Origin: JBOHRN01 sp050732775
GTDB taxonomy: Bacteria; Gemmatimonadota; Gemmatimonadetes; Longimicrobiales; Longimicrobiaceae
Direction of reading: 5' to 3'
Assembly (NCBI GenBank): GCA_050732775.1
Contig: JBOHRN010000037.1
Location: forward strand, 73,613-137,612
DNA: 64,000 bases
Of the stretch, positions 44,586 through 55,266 are shown piece after piece. The translations under genes and the position numbers were made by a program. The notes below the pieces were generated by a model that worked only from the letters and a program-made list of their open reading frames with translations, had not been told where the DNA came from and ran no database searches. Every line of letters starts with the position of its first letter. Position 1 is the stretch's first letter.

Positions 44586-44870
44586 TCACCAGTTGATCGT
44601 TCCCTGCTTGCTGGTATCAACCTCCTCGGCCTCGCCCGTCTTGAAGAGGAACTTCTCGGTGTTATCCAGCAAAAAGTTGCGCGCCTCCGGGTCGCGGAGG
44701 TTGAGCCCGTAGTGGTTGATGAGCATGGTCTGGTAGTGGAGCCACTCGCCCCAGCAGCTCTGGCAGATCTCTTGCTGGATCCTCTCTCCGAAGTCGTTGG
44801 GGAAGGGGGGCGCCGGCATCGGTTCGCCCCGGTTTCCGCAGCGCGCGCACTGTATGCTCTCCATCGTCAT
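44586..44870 (-). CDS. yggX: YggX-family Fe(II)-trafficking/oxidative-damage protection protein
   Basis: 94 residues. IQCARCGNRGEPMPAPPFPNDFGERIQQEICQ is unmistakable, with the YggX Cys; WGEWLHYQTMLINHYGLNLRDPEARNFL completes the fold. A second Cys pair (CARC) near the start is an addition suggesting metal binding. It protects iron-sulfur enzymes from oxidants. Another ATG lies two codons in. Convergent with the DUF1611 gene. Confidence 0.93.
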   Translation of the reverse strand: MTMESIQCARCGNRGEPMPAPPFPNDFGERIQQEICQSCWGEWLHYQTMLINHYGLNLRDPEARNFLLDNTEKFLFKTGEAEEVDTSKQGTINW

Positions 44871-44953
44871 GGTTCCGCCTTTGTGAGTTTCGCGATTTAC
44901 CCCCCGCCACTATACAGCCCACCCGGCCCACGGTTCAAACCGGCGGGTGAAGG

Positions 44954-45166
44954 GTGAGCGGAGAACCGGCCCTGCCGGTCCGGCTCTCCGACAGCGGACG
45001 CACCGCCACCTGGAACCTGGCCCTCACCCGCGCCCGCGTCGTGGAGTTGGAGGTCCGCCTCCCCGATGGCTCGCTGGCCCGGCGCGGCGCGAGGAACAGC
45101 GGCCGGGCCCGGGTCCGCGCGGGCGAGCGGATCGAGCGGGTATACCCCGCCGCCCCAGGGGGGTGA
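44954..45166 (+). CDS. Possible small protein of unknown function
   Basis: 70 residues from a GTG with only a weak ribosome site. The product alternates as short strands (TATWNLALTRARVVELEVRL) rich in Arg and Ala. No family recognised; it may be a real FUR-linked gene or chance open frame in GC-rich DNA. It ends just where the Fur-family promoter begins. Confidence 0.35.
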   Translation: MSGEPALPVRLSDSGRTATWNLALTRARVVELEVRLPDGSLARRGARNSGRARVRAGERIERVYPAAPGG

Positions 45167-45192
45167 CAGAGCGCCCCTAGGCCGGGTATATT
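45163..45192 (+). promoter_or_regulatory. Promoter of the Fur-family gene, probably leaderless
   Basis: GTGACA (45163-45168, five of six), an 18-base spacer and TATATT (45187-45192). The ATG begins only six bases after the -10, so transcription would start at or next to the start codon, and no Shine-Dalgarno is possible. Confidence 0.55.
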
Positions 45193-45197
45193 TCGGC

Positions 45198-45590
45198 ATG
45201 GCGACAGAATCACTGGGACAGCGGCGCACTCCGCAGCGCCAAGCGATACAGCGAGTGATCGAACGCTCTTCCGGCCCCCTTACGGTGGGCGAAATCCAAC
45301 TCCGGGCCCAGCAGCGCGTTGCCCGGCTGGGCATCGCCACCGTGTACCGGACGGTGGGGCTGCTGCGAGACGCGGGCTGGCTGCGGGAAGTGGTGCTACC
45401 CTCGGGCGAGACCCGCTACGAGCAGAGCGGATTAGGCCACCACCACCACTTTCAGTGCCGGATATGCGACCAGGTGACTGATCTGGACGAGTGCCCGGTC
45501 TCCATCCCGGACCGGGACGACTTCTCGGGCGGCTTCGTGGTAGAAAGTCACGAAGTTACTCTCTACGGCGTGTGCCCGGAGTGTGGCTAG
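45198..45590 (+). CDS. Fur-family metal-responsive repressor
   Basis: 130 residues. A winged helix (RTPQRQAIQRVIERSSGPLTVGEIQ, GIATVYRTVGLLRDAGWLREV) binds DNA; then HHHHFQCRICDQ and CPECG give regulatory His and two CxxC structural zinc pairs. Fur, Zur and PerR share this layout and the metal cannot be named. The close yggX gene suggests iron or peroxide. Compact by Fur standards. Possible leaderless mRNA. Confidence 0.92.
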   Translation: MATESLGQRRTPQRQAIQRVIERSSGPLTVGEIQLRAQQRVARLGIATVYRTVGLLRDAGWLREVVLPSGETRYEQSGLGHHHHFQCRICDQVTDLDECPVSIPDRDDFSGGFVVESHEVTLYGVCPECG

Positions 45591-45656
45591 CGGGGATCGT
45601 TTTATTTTCCAAAGGGTTATAAAGCGTGTTACGGTAGCTACCCGCGCCCCGCCACC

Positions 45657-46898
45657 ATGCACGCTGCACCGGTCACCGAACTGGTATCCGCCCTCGCGGC
45701 GCGGATGAAAGAGTCCCGCGAGGCGCTCAGCCGGCGGTGGCTGGAGCGCATCAAGCAGCGCGTCAACATCGACGAGAACCAGGTCTTCCCCACCGAAGAA
45801 CTCCTGGACCACATCCCCATCCTCATCACCGGGATCGCCAACTACCTCGACGACCCGGCAGACGAAATCAGCGCCGACGTGCCGGTGCTGGACAAGGCGT
45901 TCGAGTTGGGCGGTTTGCGTTACTCGCAAGGGTTCCCGGCCCACCAAATTCTCAAGGAGTACGAGATTCTGGGCGGTGTCCTCTTCGACTTTCTGGGCGC
46001 CAGCGCGGAAGAGATTGGCGCCCGCTGCGGCCAGAGCGAACTCTTCGCTTGCGCCCACCGGCTCTTCCGGGCCGTGGCGGTGATCCAACAGGCCACGACG
46101 CTCCACTACCTGCGGCAAGCTGACCGGCGGGTTCACGAGCGGGAGGAGCGGCTGCGCGGATTCAATCGGATGGTCTCGCACGAGCTGAAGAACCGTCTGG
46201 GAGCCGTGCTGGGGGCGGGGCAGCTCCTCCACGAGGGTGTGGACCAGGAAGGGCGAGACCGGCTTGCCTCCATGGTGGTGGAGAACGCCCAGGGGATGCA
46301 AGCCCTGATCGAAAACCTCTCGGCCCTCTCGCAGCTGGACGGCGACGCCCGCCGACAGCGCAACATCCTCCTTTCCCAAGCGGTGTTCGAGGCCGTACGC
46401 CAGCTCCGGGAGATGGCGCGGGCCCGGGGAGTACAGCTGCGGGTGGCCGAAGGGATGCCCGAGGTGGAGGTGAATGCGGCGGCGGTGGAGCTCTGCCTCT
46501 CCAACTATATCTCCAACGCCATCAAGTACCGTGACCCCGGCAAGTCCGAACAGTGGGTGGAGGTTCGGGGTCGTCTCCGCGATGGGGCAAGTGGCGGGGA
46601 GCTGCTGGTCGAAGTCCACGACAACGGGATAGGGGTCGATGAAAAGGCCGCCGGGCGTCTCTTCGAACGGTTCTTCCGGGCGCACCACCAGAGCAAGCCC
46701 GAGATCGAGGGGACGGGCGTGGGGCTGTCCCTGGTGCGGGAGACCGTGGAGACGCTCGGCGGCCGGGCGAACGCCCGGTCCGAACTGGGAGTGGGGTCTG
46801 TATTTGCCATCTCGCTGCCGTGCCGGAGGGACGCTGACCGCGGTAGTGACGCTTCCGTCCGCCCAGTCGAATTTGCCTCCAGCGTGTCTAGAGGTTGA
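45657..46898 (+). CDS. Histidine kinase with N-terminal RsbRD-like sensor
   Basis: 413 residues, no membrane segments. Residues about 10-125 form an all-helical RsbRD_N-like domain (LSRRWLERIKQRVN, DHIPILITGIANYLDD, RYSQGFPAHQILKEYEIL). HisKA carries H175 in MVSHELKNRLGA; HATPase shows CLSNYISNAIKY, DNGIGVD, and GTGVGLSLV. No cognate regulator is adjacent. TATAAA at 45618-45623 may be its -10. glgP follows after a hairpin. Confidence 0.92.
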   Translation: MHAAPVTELVSALAARMKESREALSRRWLERIKQRVNIDENQVFPTEELLDHIPILITGIANYLDDPADEISADVPVLDKAFELGGLRYSQGFPAHQILKEYEILGGVLFDFLGASAEEIGARCGQSELFACAHRLFRAVAVIQQATTLHYLRQADRRVHEREERLRGFNRMVSHELKNRLGAVLGAGQLLHEGVDQEGRDRLASMVVENAQGMQALIENLSALSQLDGDARRQRNILLSQAVFEAVRQLREMARARGVQLRVAEGMPEVEVNAAAVELCLSNYISNAIKYRDPGKSEQWVEVRGRLRDGASGGELLVEVHDNGIGVDEKAAGRLFERFFRAHHQSKPEIEGTGVGLSLVRETVETLGGRANARSELGVGSVFAISLPCRRDADRGSDASVRPVEFASSVSRG

Positions 46899-46923
46899 CC
46901 GGCGGCGAGCCGCCGGTATCTTT
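46899..46923 (+). promoter_or_regulatory. Hairpin followed by TATCTTTG between kinase gene and glgP
   Basis: CCGGCGGC (46899-46906), GA, and the exact complement GCCGCCGG (46909-46916), then TATCTTTG. TTGACC begins at 46895, so TTGACC, a 16-base spacer and TATCTT form a plausible promoter for glgP, with the hairpin inside its spacer. It could also terminate the kinase transcript. Confidence 0.45.
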
Positions 46924-46973
46924 GTCCCTTCCCGAACGCCGGAGCCCTTCGGCGCGCCACTCACAACTCCCCG

Positions 46974-49433
46974 ATGACGAAACCCGCGACCGCCACATCC
47001 CCCCCCTCAGTCGAAAACGGCCGCCGCGCCACCCGGGTGGACGTGCTCAAGCGCGCGGTCTCCGACCACCTCACCTACACCCTAGCCCGCGACCGGGGCC
47101 GGGCCACCGACCGCGACGTATACCGGAGCGTGGTGTGGGGCGTGCGCGACCGGTTGGCTGAGAGGTGGGCCGCCACCGAGCAGGACTACGGGGCTGGAGA
47201 CGCCAAGCGGGTCTACTACCTGTCGCTCGAATTCCTCATGGGCCGGGCTCTGGGTAACGCCCTGCTAAACCTCGATTTGGAGGGCGAGGCGGCCGAGGCG
47301 TTGGAACAGCTCGGCTACCACTTGGAGGAGCTGCGCGAACTCGAGCCCGACGCGGGTCTCGGTAACGGCGGGCTGGGGCGGCTGGCGGCCTGCTACCTCG
47401 ACTCGATGGCTACGCTGGGAATCGCCGGCTACGGCTACGGCATCCGCTACGAACACGGCATCTTCCGGCAGAAGATAGTGGCTGGCCGCCAGGTGGAAGT
47501 ACCGGACAGTTGGCTCCAGTTCGGCAACCCGTGGGAAATCGAGCGGCCCGAGCGGCGCTACCTGGTTAACTTTCACGGCCGGGTCGAGAGCAACGGAGAT
47601 GGCAAGGGCCGCACCCACTACCGCTGGGTAGACACCAGCGACGTCTTGGCGGTGGCGTACGACACCCCCATACCGGGCTACCGGAACGCCGTCGTGAACA
47701 CCCTCCGGCTGTGGGCCGCCCGCTCCACCGAGGAGTTCGACCTCAAAGACTTTATTCAGGGCGACTACCTGGCGGCCGTCGAGTCCAAGATTCAGGGCGA
47801 GACCATCTCCAAGGTCCTCTACCCGCCCGACGACACCGGCAGCGGCAAGGAGCTACGGCTCAAGCAGCAGCACTTCTTCGTTTCGGCCACCCTCCAGGAC
47901 ATCCTGAACCGCTACAAACGGGAGCGGAAGACCTTCGCCGACTTTCCCGACAAGGTCCAGATCCAGCTCAACGACACCCACCCGGCCCTGGCCGTACCCG
48001 AACTCATGCGGCTTCTCATGGACGAAGAGGGTTTGGAGTGGGAAAAGGCGTGGGGTTTGGTCCGGCGTACCTTCGCTTACACCAACCACACGGTTCTTCC
48101 GGAGGCGTTGGAGAGGTGGGACGAGGAGCTGTTCGGCCAACTCTTGCCCCGCCACCTGACCATCGTGCATGAGATCGACCGGCGTTTCCGGGAGGAAGTG
48201 GCCGCGCGCTTCACGCCTGATCTCGAGCGGGTGGAACGTATGGCGATCCTCTCCGGGGGCGAGGTCCGCATGGCCAACCTGGCCCTGGTGGCGAGCCATA
48301 CGGTCAACGGAGTGGCCGGGCTCCACAGTCAGATTTTGCGCGAGCGCGTCTTCCGGGACTTCCACCAGCTGTGGCCCGAAAAGCTGATCTCGGTGACCAA
48401 CGGGGTCACCCCCAGGCGTTGGGTGATGAAGGCCAACCCCTCTCTCTCCGGGCTCCTGGACCGCACTATCGGGGACGGGTGGCGGCGAGACCTCACCCGG
48501 CTGGACGAGCTGGCCGGGCACGCCGCCGACGCGGACTTCCGGCAAGAGTGGCGGGGGGTCAAGCGGGCTAACCGGGAGCGGCTGGCACGGATGATCCAGA
48601 GCGAGACCGGCGTGGAGTTGAACCCGGGCTGGATGTTCGACGTGCAGGTGAAGCGCCTGCACGAGTACAAGCGCCAGCTCCTCAACGCCCTGCGGGTGGC
48701 CGACTTGTACCTGGAGCTGCGAGACAACCCGGAGCTGGACGTAGCTCCCCGGGCGGTCATCTTCGGGGGCAAGGCGGCGCCCACCTACTGGACCGCCAAG
48801 CTCGTCATCCACTTCATCAACGCCGTGGCCGCGGCGGTGAACGCCGAACGGGCCACGCGCGACAAGCTGCGGGTGGTATTTCTCCCCGATTACCGCGTTT
48901 CTTTGGCCGAAACGGTATTCCCCGGCAGCGACCTCTCCGAGCAGATCTCCACGGCGGGTTACGAGGCGTCGGGCACCGGCAACATGAAGTTCGCCTTGGG
49001 CGGCGCGCTGACCATCGGCACCATGGATGGGGCCAACGTGGAGATAGCCGAAGCCGTGGGCCGGGAGAACGTGTTCATCTTTGGACTCAGCTCGGGAAAG
49101 GTGGCTGGGCTCAAAGCCGGCGGTTACGACCCGCGGCTCTACTACCAGCGGAGCGCGCGGCTCCGGCGGGTGATAGACTTCGTGGCCGAGGGCGGTTTCT
49201 CCCCTGGCGAACCAGAGCTCTTCCAGCCGCTCGCGGCCGGGCTCCTGGAGAGCGACCCCTTCCTGGTGCTGGCCGACTTCGACTCCTACCTGGAGGCCCA
49301 GGAACGGGTGGACGAGGTGTGGCGCGAGCCGGAGCGGTGGACCAGTATGTCCATCCTGAACACCGCCCACTCGGGCTTCTTCTCCAGCGACCGTTCGGTG
49401 CGCGAGTACGCCGAGCGGGTGTGGCGCGTGTGA
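46974..49433 (+). CDS. glgP: Glycogen/maltodextrin phosphorylase
   Basis: 819 residues, full length. N-terminal VYYLSLEFLMGRALGNALLN and GLGNGGLGRLAACYLDS, and the pyridoxal-phosphate lysine in EASGTGNMKFALGGALTIGT. The enzyme splits alpha-1,4-glucan with phosphate to glucose-1-phosphate, which reaches glycolysis through pgi and pyk. The ATG at 46974 sits shortly before the conserved region. It converges on lptG with 28 bases between. Confidence 0.97.
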   Translation: MTKPATATSPPSVENGRRATRVDVLKRAVSDHLTYTLARDRGRATDRDVYRSVVWGVRDRLAERWAATEQDYGAGDAKRVYYLSLEFLMGRALGNALLNLDLEGEAAEALEQLGYHLEELRELEPDAGLGNGGLGRLAACYLDSMATLGIAGYGYGIRYEHGIFRQKIVAGRQVEVPDSWLQFGNPWEIERPERRYLVNFHGRVESNGDGKGRTHYRWVDTSDVLAVAYDTPIPGYRNAVVNTLRLWAARSTEEFDLKDFIQGDYLAAVESKIQGETISKVLYPPDDTGSGKELRLKQQHFFVSATLQDILNRYKRERKTFADFPDKVQIQLNDTHPALAVPELMRLLMDEEGLEWEKAWGLVRRTFAYTNHTVLPEALERWDEELFGQLLPRHLTIVHEIDRRFREEVAARFTPDLERVERMAILSGGEVRMANLALVASHTVNGVAGLHSQILRERVFRDFHQLWPEKLISVTNGVTPRRWVMKANPSLSGLLDRTIGDGWRRDLTRLDELAGHAADADFRQEWRGVKRANRERLARMIQSETGVELNPGWMFDVQVKRLHEYKRQLLNALRVADLYLELRDNPELDVAPRAVIFGGKAAPTYWTAKLVIHFINAVAAAVNAERATRDKLRVVFLPDYRVSLAETVFPGSDLSEQISTAGYEASGTGNMKFALGGALTIGTMDGANVEIAEAVGRENVFIFGLSSGKVAGLKAGGYDPRLYYQRSARLRRVIDFVAEGGFSPGEPELFQPLAAGLLESDPFLVLADFDSYLEAQERVDEVWREPERWTSMSILNTAHSGFFSSDRSVREYAERVWRV

Positions 49434-49461
49434 AGAGGATGAGCTTTGCCGCCGGCCCCGT

Positions 49462-50544
49462 TTAGGTATTCACGCGCCAGAGAAGCACGCCGGCTCCTGC
49501 CGCGAAGAGGAGGTTGGGCATCCAAGCGGCTAGTAGCGGGGGCAGGGTGCCGCTGGCCCCCACCGCCGTGCCTATGCGGAAAAGGAGCAGGTAGACCATG
49601 GTGGTCAACAGGGAGACGCCGACCCCCCACGCGGCCCCCCCCCGTTTGGAGCTGGTCGAGAGGGGCGCCCCGAACAGGATAATGACCAGGACCGCCACCG
49701 GCAGGGCGAGCTTCTGGTCGCGCTCTACCTTGAGTGGGTTGGGGTCTCCGCCCGAGCGGCGGATCGCCTCGATGAAGCGAGACATCTCTCCGTAGCGCAT
49801 CTCCTCGGGGTCCTTGGGTTCGGCCAGGAGCTCTTCGGGCTCGGCCCGCACCGAGGGCATACGTAGCGAATCGAACACGAAGGTCTGCTCTGCTCCCGCC
49901 GAGAACAGCCGCAGGTACCCGTCCCGGAAGTTCCATGCGTCCCCGCTCCAACGGGCCCGGTCCGCGACCGCGTGTAGGCCGGGGAGCCCGCTGCCCGGCT
50001 CGGCCTCGATCATTACCCGCGACATCTCCCCGCCGGGGGCGTCCAGCCGGCGTACCGATAAAACCTCTCCCCCTTCTGCCTGAAACACGAAGTTGCTCCG
50101 GTGGGTGGCGTCCGATCCATCCACCGCGCCCAACGCCTCGGCCCGCAGCCGGTTGGTGACCGGGACCAGCTCGCCCAGTCCGAACGCGACCACGCTCAAG
50201 CCAGCGCCCAGAACCACCACCGGCACCAAGAGCCGGTAAAAGCTCACCCCACCCGCCTTGGCCGCGGCGATCTCGTGGTGCCGGGTCATGCTGCCGATGG
50301 TGAACACGGTGCCCATGAGCGCCGAGACGGGCAGCGCCCAGGTCACGAACTGGGGCAGGTAGTACAGGTAAGCGAGGGCGATCCGCCCCGCCGGGATCGC
50401 CTGGTCCAGGTAGCTGTCCAGGTTGTCGGTGATGTCGGTGATGACGAACAGGAGCGGGAGCCCCAGCACCAGGTAGCCAAAAAGGGTGAGAAACTGGTTG
50501 GCCAGATAGCGGTCGAGCAGCTTGACGGTGAAAGCTCCGTTCAC
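49462..50544 (-). CDS. lptG: LPS export permease subunit LptG
   Basis: 360 residues from a GTG at 50544 overlapping the lptF stop by four bases. YjgP/YjgQ topology: helices at the N-terminus (LFGYLVLGLPLLFVITDI, LPVSALMGTVFTIGSM), a periplasmic beta-jellyroll (about 140-270), and three C-terminal helices. EIAAAKAGGVSFYRLL is the ATPase-coupling helix. With LptF and LptB it pulls lipopolysaccharide from the inner membrane. Confidence 0.92.
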   Translation of the reverse strand: MNGAFTVKLLDRYLANQFLTLFGYLVLGLPLLFVITDITDNLDSYLDQAIPAGRIALAYLYYLPQFVTWALPVSALMGTVFTIGSMTRHHEIAAAKAGGVSFYRLLVPVVVLGAGLSVVAFGLGELVPVTNRLRAEALGAVDGSDATHRSNFVFQAEGGEVLSVRRLDAPGGEMSRVMIEAEPGSGLPGLHAVADRARWSGDAWNFRDGYLRLFSAGAEQTFVFDSLRMPSVRAEPEELLAEPKDPEEMRYGEMSRFIEAIRRSGGDPNPLKVERDQKLALPVAVLVIILFGAPLSTSSKRGGAAWGVGVSLLTTMVYLLLFRIGTAVGASGTLPPLLAAWMPNLLFAAGAGVLLWRVNT

Positions 50545-51905
50545 GCCGCCCTCCGTGGCATGCGGATGCGCAGGGCGCCCCAGAGCTCGCCCTTCCAGCT
50601 GCCACCGTCTCCGCCCCGGCCGGTGAACGACTCCCGGCCCATGCGCCAGAGCCCGGCCAGCCCCACCGCCCCGAAGACGCCGTTCATCGCCCACATGGAG
50701 ATGGCGGGGTGGACGAGGCCCGCGTCTCCCAGGGCCTCGCCGCCTATCAGCCCCACGTAGTAGAGAGCGAATACTAGTAAGCTCACGGCTATCACCATCC
50801 CGACCCCCCCCGCCGGGAAGCGCAGGGCCAGGGGCGCGCCCACCAGCACGAACACCAGCGCCGCGGCCGCTATGGCGTACTTCTTGTGAACCTCTACTCC
50901 GTACTCCCGTGTCTGCCTCTCCAGCGAGCGGACTTGCCGCTCCAGCGAGGCGAGCTCCCGGGCAGCGTCAGCGCTGAAACGGCCCGCGGGCACCCGGACC
51001 TCTCCGGCGGGTTCGCCCAGGGTTCTCTCCAAGTCGGAGAGGGCCAGCAGCCCGGCCCGCTCCCGCGTTTCATCCAGCTCCCTCTCCAGCTCGGAGATGC
51101 GCTCCTTCAGCATACCGATGGTCATCTCCCGGTCTCCCCGGTACCCGGCTCCCTGCTGGCGCTCGAGTTCGTCTCCCACCCCGGGGAGAGAGATCATCTG
51201 GCGCGAGAATTGGAGCCGTTGGAACTGGGAGGGCTGGTCGATATCGACCTCGCGCAGGTAGCCGTCGAAGAGGGTGAGCAGCAGGTCGGTGCGGGCGTCG
51301 TTAAAGGCCATCCTGCCCGAGTCGGCGTAGATGGTGCGGCCCAATTGGGGCTCGCTCAGGTCGTAAATGGTCACGTCCAGGAGCCGGTTGGCGGCCGGCA
51401 CGATGGTGCGGGCTTGCAGGTAAAAGCGCCGACCGCCGTCCGAGGGTATCAGGTTCATGCGGTGCTCCTCCAGGGCGAACACCGGGCTCTTGCGAGCGAC
51501 GTCGAGCATCAGCTGCTTCCACTGGTGGTTGCTCTCGGGGAGTACCCGGTCGTTGAAGAAGACCATGCCCGCGGTGACCACCGCCCCCGCCGCCAGTAAA
51601 GGGAGCACCACCCGGCGCAGATCAACCCCGCTCGCTCTGAGGGCCGTGAACTCGTTCTCGTTGGCCAAGGCCGAGAAGGTGTACAGCACCGCCACCAGCA
51701 CCGACATGGGAAAGGTGAGGGCGATGTTGGAGGGGAGCGAGAGAAAAAAAAACTCCGCGATCACGCCGAACGACAGCCCGCGCCCGGCCAAGCTGGCCAA
51801 CTCTTTGGCCAGGGTGTTGACCAGGATGATGCCGGTGAGCGCCCCGAACGCGAAGAAGAACGGACCGACGTGGGAGCGCAGGAGGTAGCGCGTGAAGACC
51901 TTCAT
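50541..51905 (-). CDS. lptF: LPS export permease subunit LptF with coiled-coil insertion
   Basis: 454 residues from the ATG at 51905. N-terminal MKVFTRYLLRSHVGPFFFAF and the coupling helix ENEFTALRASGVDLRRVVLPLL are typical. Unlike most LptF, residues about 275-345 form a charged coiled coil (ERISELERELDETRERAG, ASLERQVRSLERQTREYG) between the jellyroll and the final helices. That extra segment may brace the periplasmic bridge. First gene of the lptFG pair. Confidence 0.92.
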   Translation of the reverse strand: MKVFTRYLLRSHVGPFFFAFGALTGIILVNTLAKELASLAGRGLSFGVIAEFFFLSLPSNIALTFPMSVLVAVLYTFSALANENEFTALRASGVDLRRVVLPLLAAGAVVTAGMVFFNDRVLPESNHQWKQLMLDVARKSPVFALEEHRMNLIPSDGGRRFYLQARTIVPAANRLLDVTIYDLSEPQLGRTIYADSGRMAFNDARTDLLLTLFDGYLREVDIDQPSQFQRLQFSRQMISLPGVGDELERQQGAGYRGDREMTIGMLKERISELERELDETRERAGLLALSDLERTLGEPAGEVRVPAGRFSADAARELASLERQVRSLERQTREYGVEVHKKYAIAAAALVFVLVGAPLALRFPAGGVGMVIAVSLLVFALYYVGLIGGEALGDAGLVHPAISMWAMNGVFGAVGLAGLWRMGRESFTGRGGDGGSWKGELWGALRIRMPRRAA

Positions 51906-51977
51906 GGCATACTTTGTAAGCTCCACGCCGGGTTCTGTTCCCGGACCCGGAAAGTGCGGGGTGGGTACTCTCTATCG

Positions 51978-52940
51978 ATGCCTAAATTGTACCAGGGGGC
52001 GCTGGCGGCCCTGATCGTCCTCTCCGGGGCCGGGTGCGGGGGAGAAGTGGGCGGAGAGGAGCCCTCCCCGCGCGCCCGTTCAGCCGAACTGGCAGACCGC
52101 CCCGCGTTCAACGGGGAGCTGGCCTTCGAACTACTGCGTACCCAGGTACAGTTTGGACCCCGCGTACCCGGCCGCGAGGGGCACCGCCGGCAGCTCGAGT
52201 GGATGGTGTCGCTGCTGGAGGAGCTAGCCGACACCGTAATCGTCCAACCCTTCAGCGCCCGGCTGACCACGGGCGATACGCTGGCCCTCACCAACCTCTT
52301 TGCCCGCTTCCGGCCCGAGCTGGACGACCGGGTCCTGCTCTTGGCCCACTGGGACACCCGGCCGAGAGCCGACCACGACCCCGACCGGGGCTCGCGCGAG
52401 CGACCCCTAGCCGGGGCCAACGACGGTGCTTCGGGTACCGCCGTGCTCCTGGCCCTGGCCGGGCTGTTCGCCGAGCGGCCGCCGCCGGTGGGTGTCGACC
52501 TCCTCTTTACCGACGGCGAAGATTACGGCCCCTCCCTGGACGACATGCTCCTGGGCGCCCGCCACTTCGCGGCCAACCTCCCCGACGGATACCCGCCCTT
52601 GTACGGTGTGCTGCTCGACATGGTGGGCGACCGCGACCCCTACTTCCCGGTAGAGGGGTTTTCGGCCGAGTACGCGCCCGAGGTGGTGGAGCGGGTGTGG
52701 GGGGTGGCCGCCGACCTCGGTTACGGCTCGTACTTCCCGACCAGCCGCGGCCCCCGCATAAGCGACGACCACGTGCCCCTGAACCGGGCCGGGGTGCGAA
52801 CCGTCAACGTGATCGACTTTGAGTACGGCCCCGGCAACCGCTACTGGCACACCCACGCCGACAACCTGGACAACGTGGGCCCGCGCGGTCTCGAGGTGGT
52901 GGGAGAGGTGATTGCCGAACTGATTTACCGGGGGGGTTGA
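51978..52940 (+). CDS. M28-family peptidase / glutaminyl cyclase-like lipoprotein
   Basis: 320 residues. A lipobox (LIVLSGAGC), then the zinc-dependent fold with LLLAHWDTRPRADHD, GANDGASGTAVLLALA, LLFTDGEDYG, DMVGDRD and DDHVPLNRAG carrying the expected His, Asp and Glu ligands. The pattern FGPRVPG and a one-zinc layout resembles glutaminyl-peptide cyclotransferases as much as aminopeptidases; both are possible. It lies in the periplasm, divergent from lptF. Confidence 0.88.
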   Translation: MPKLYQGALAALIVLSGAGCGGEVGGEEPSPRARSAELADRPAFNGELAFELLRTQVQFGPRVPGREGHRRQLEWMVSLLEELADTVIVQPFSARLTTGDTLALTNLFARFRPELDDRVLLLAHWDTRPRADHDPDRGSRERPLAGANDGASGTAVLLALAGLFAERPPPVGVDLLFTDGEDYGPSLDDMLLGARHFAANLPDGYPPLYGVLLDMVGDRDPYFPVEGFSAEYAPEVVERVWGVAADLGYGSYFPTSRGPRISDDHVPLNRAGVRTVNVIDFEYGPGNRYWHTHADNLDNVGPRGLEVVGEVIAELIYRGG

Positions 52941-52943
52941 ACA

Positions 52944-53339
52944 GTGGCGGTGTCGGCTTCCGAGCGGCTCGGACTGGGGGTGGTCGCCCTCCTGCTCCTG
53001 CTCGGTGCCGGGGTGCGCATACTGGAGCCGGAGCCCGCCACGGTGGCCCCGGAGCCAGGAGCAGAGGTGGCGGAGATGGGCGTGGAGGTGCGGGAGGCGG
53101 TGGCGGAAAAAGAGCTACGCACCCGCCCGCTGGCGCCGGGCGAGCTGATCGACGTGAACCGGGCCTCACCGCAAGAGCTCGACCGGCTGCCGGGGATCGG
53201 CCCGGTACTGGGCGGACGCATCGCTCGTGACCGCAGCCAGAACGGGCGCTTCCGCTCGCTAGACGATCTGGACCGGGTGCCCGGAATCGGCCCCGCCACC
53301 CTGGAAGAGCTCCGGCCACACGTGAGCGTATCTCCTTGA
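52944..53339 (+). CDS. ComEA-like helix-hairpin-helix protein
   Basis: 131 residues from a GTG three bases after the peptidase stop. One N-terminal membrane helix (LGLGVVALLLLLGAGVRIL), a charged linker, and two helix-hairpin-helix motifs (LIDVNRASPQELDRLPGIGP, LDRVPGIGPATLEEL). ComEA proteins bind incoming DNA in the periplasm during natural uptake. The pilus ATPases pilB and pilT just downstream fit a transformation role. Confidence 0.88.
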   Translation: MAVSASERLGLGVVALLLLLGAGVRILEPEPATVAPEPGAEVAEMGVEVREAVAEKELRTRPLAPGELIDVNRASPQELDRLPGIGPVLGGRIARDRSQNGRFRSLDDLDRVPGIGPATLEELRPHVSVSP

Positions 53340-53364
53340 CAGCGCCGTGCCTGGGTCCCAAAAT
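53336..53364 (+). promoter_or_regulatory. Candidate pilB promoter
   Basis: Perfect TTGACA (53336-53341) overlapping the comEA-like stop, a 17-base spacer and CAAAAT (53359-53364). Predicted leader about 30 bases. Confidence 0.6.
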
Positions 53365-53400
53365 GTCAATTTACTTCCGATCACCTAGACGCTTCAGACC

Positions 53401-55116
<1,716 letters not shown>

Positions 55117-55266
55117 CAACGACTTGCGGAATCGGCCCCGGATCTTTCCGGCGCCCGGGGCAAGAAGGGCGGGAGAGGGGGCGGCTCGCGGCACGCGGAT
55201 TGATCCACTGGTTGGTTTTAGTCGGCCGCGGGTACACGCGACCCCTACACCATCCGTACCTTACCC

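Noticed and set aside
44932..44943. T-arm-like GGTTCAAACC
   Set aside because: The flanks do not form a T-stem, and no cloverleaf precedes it.
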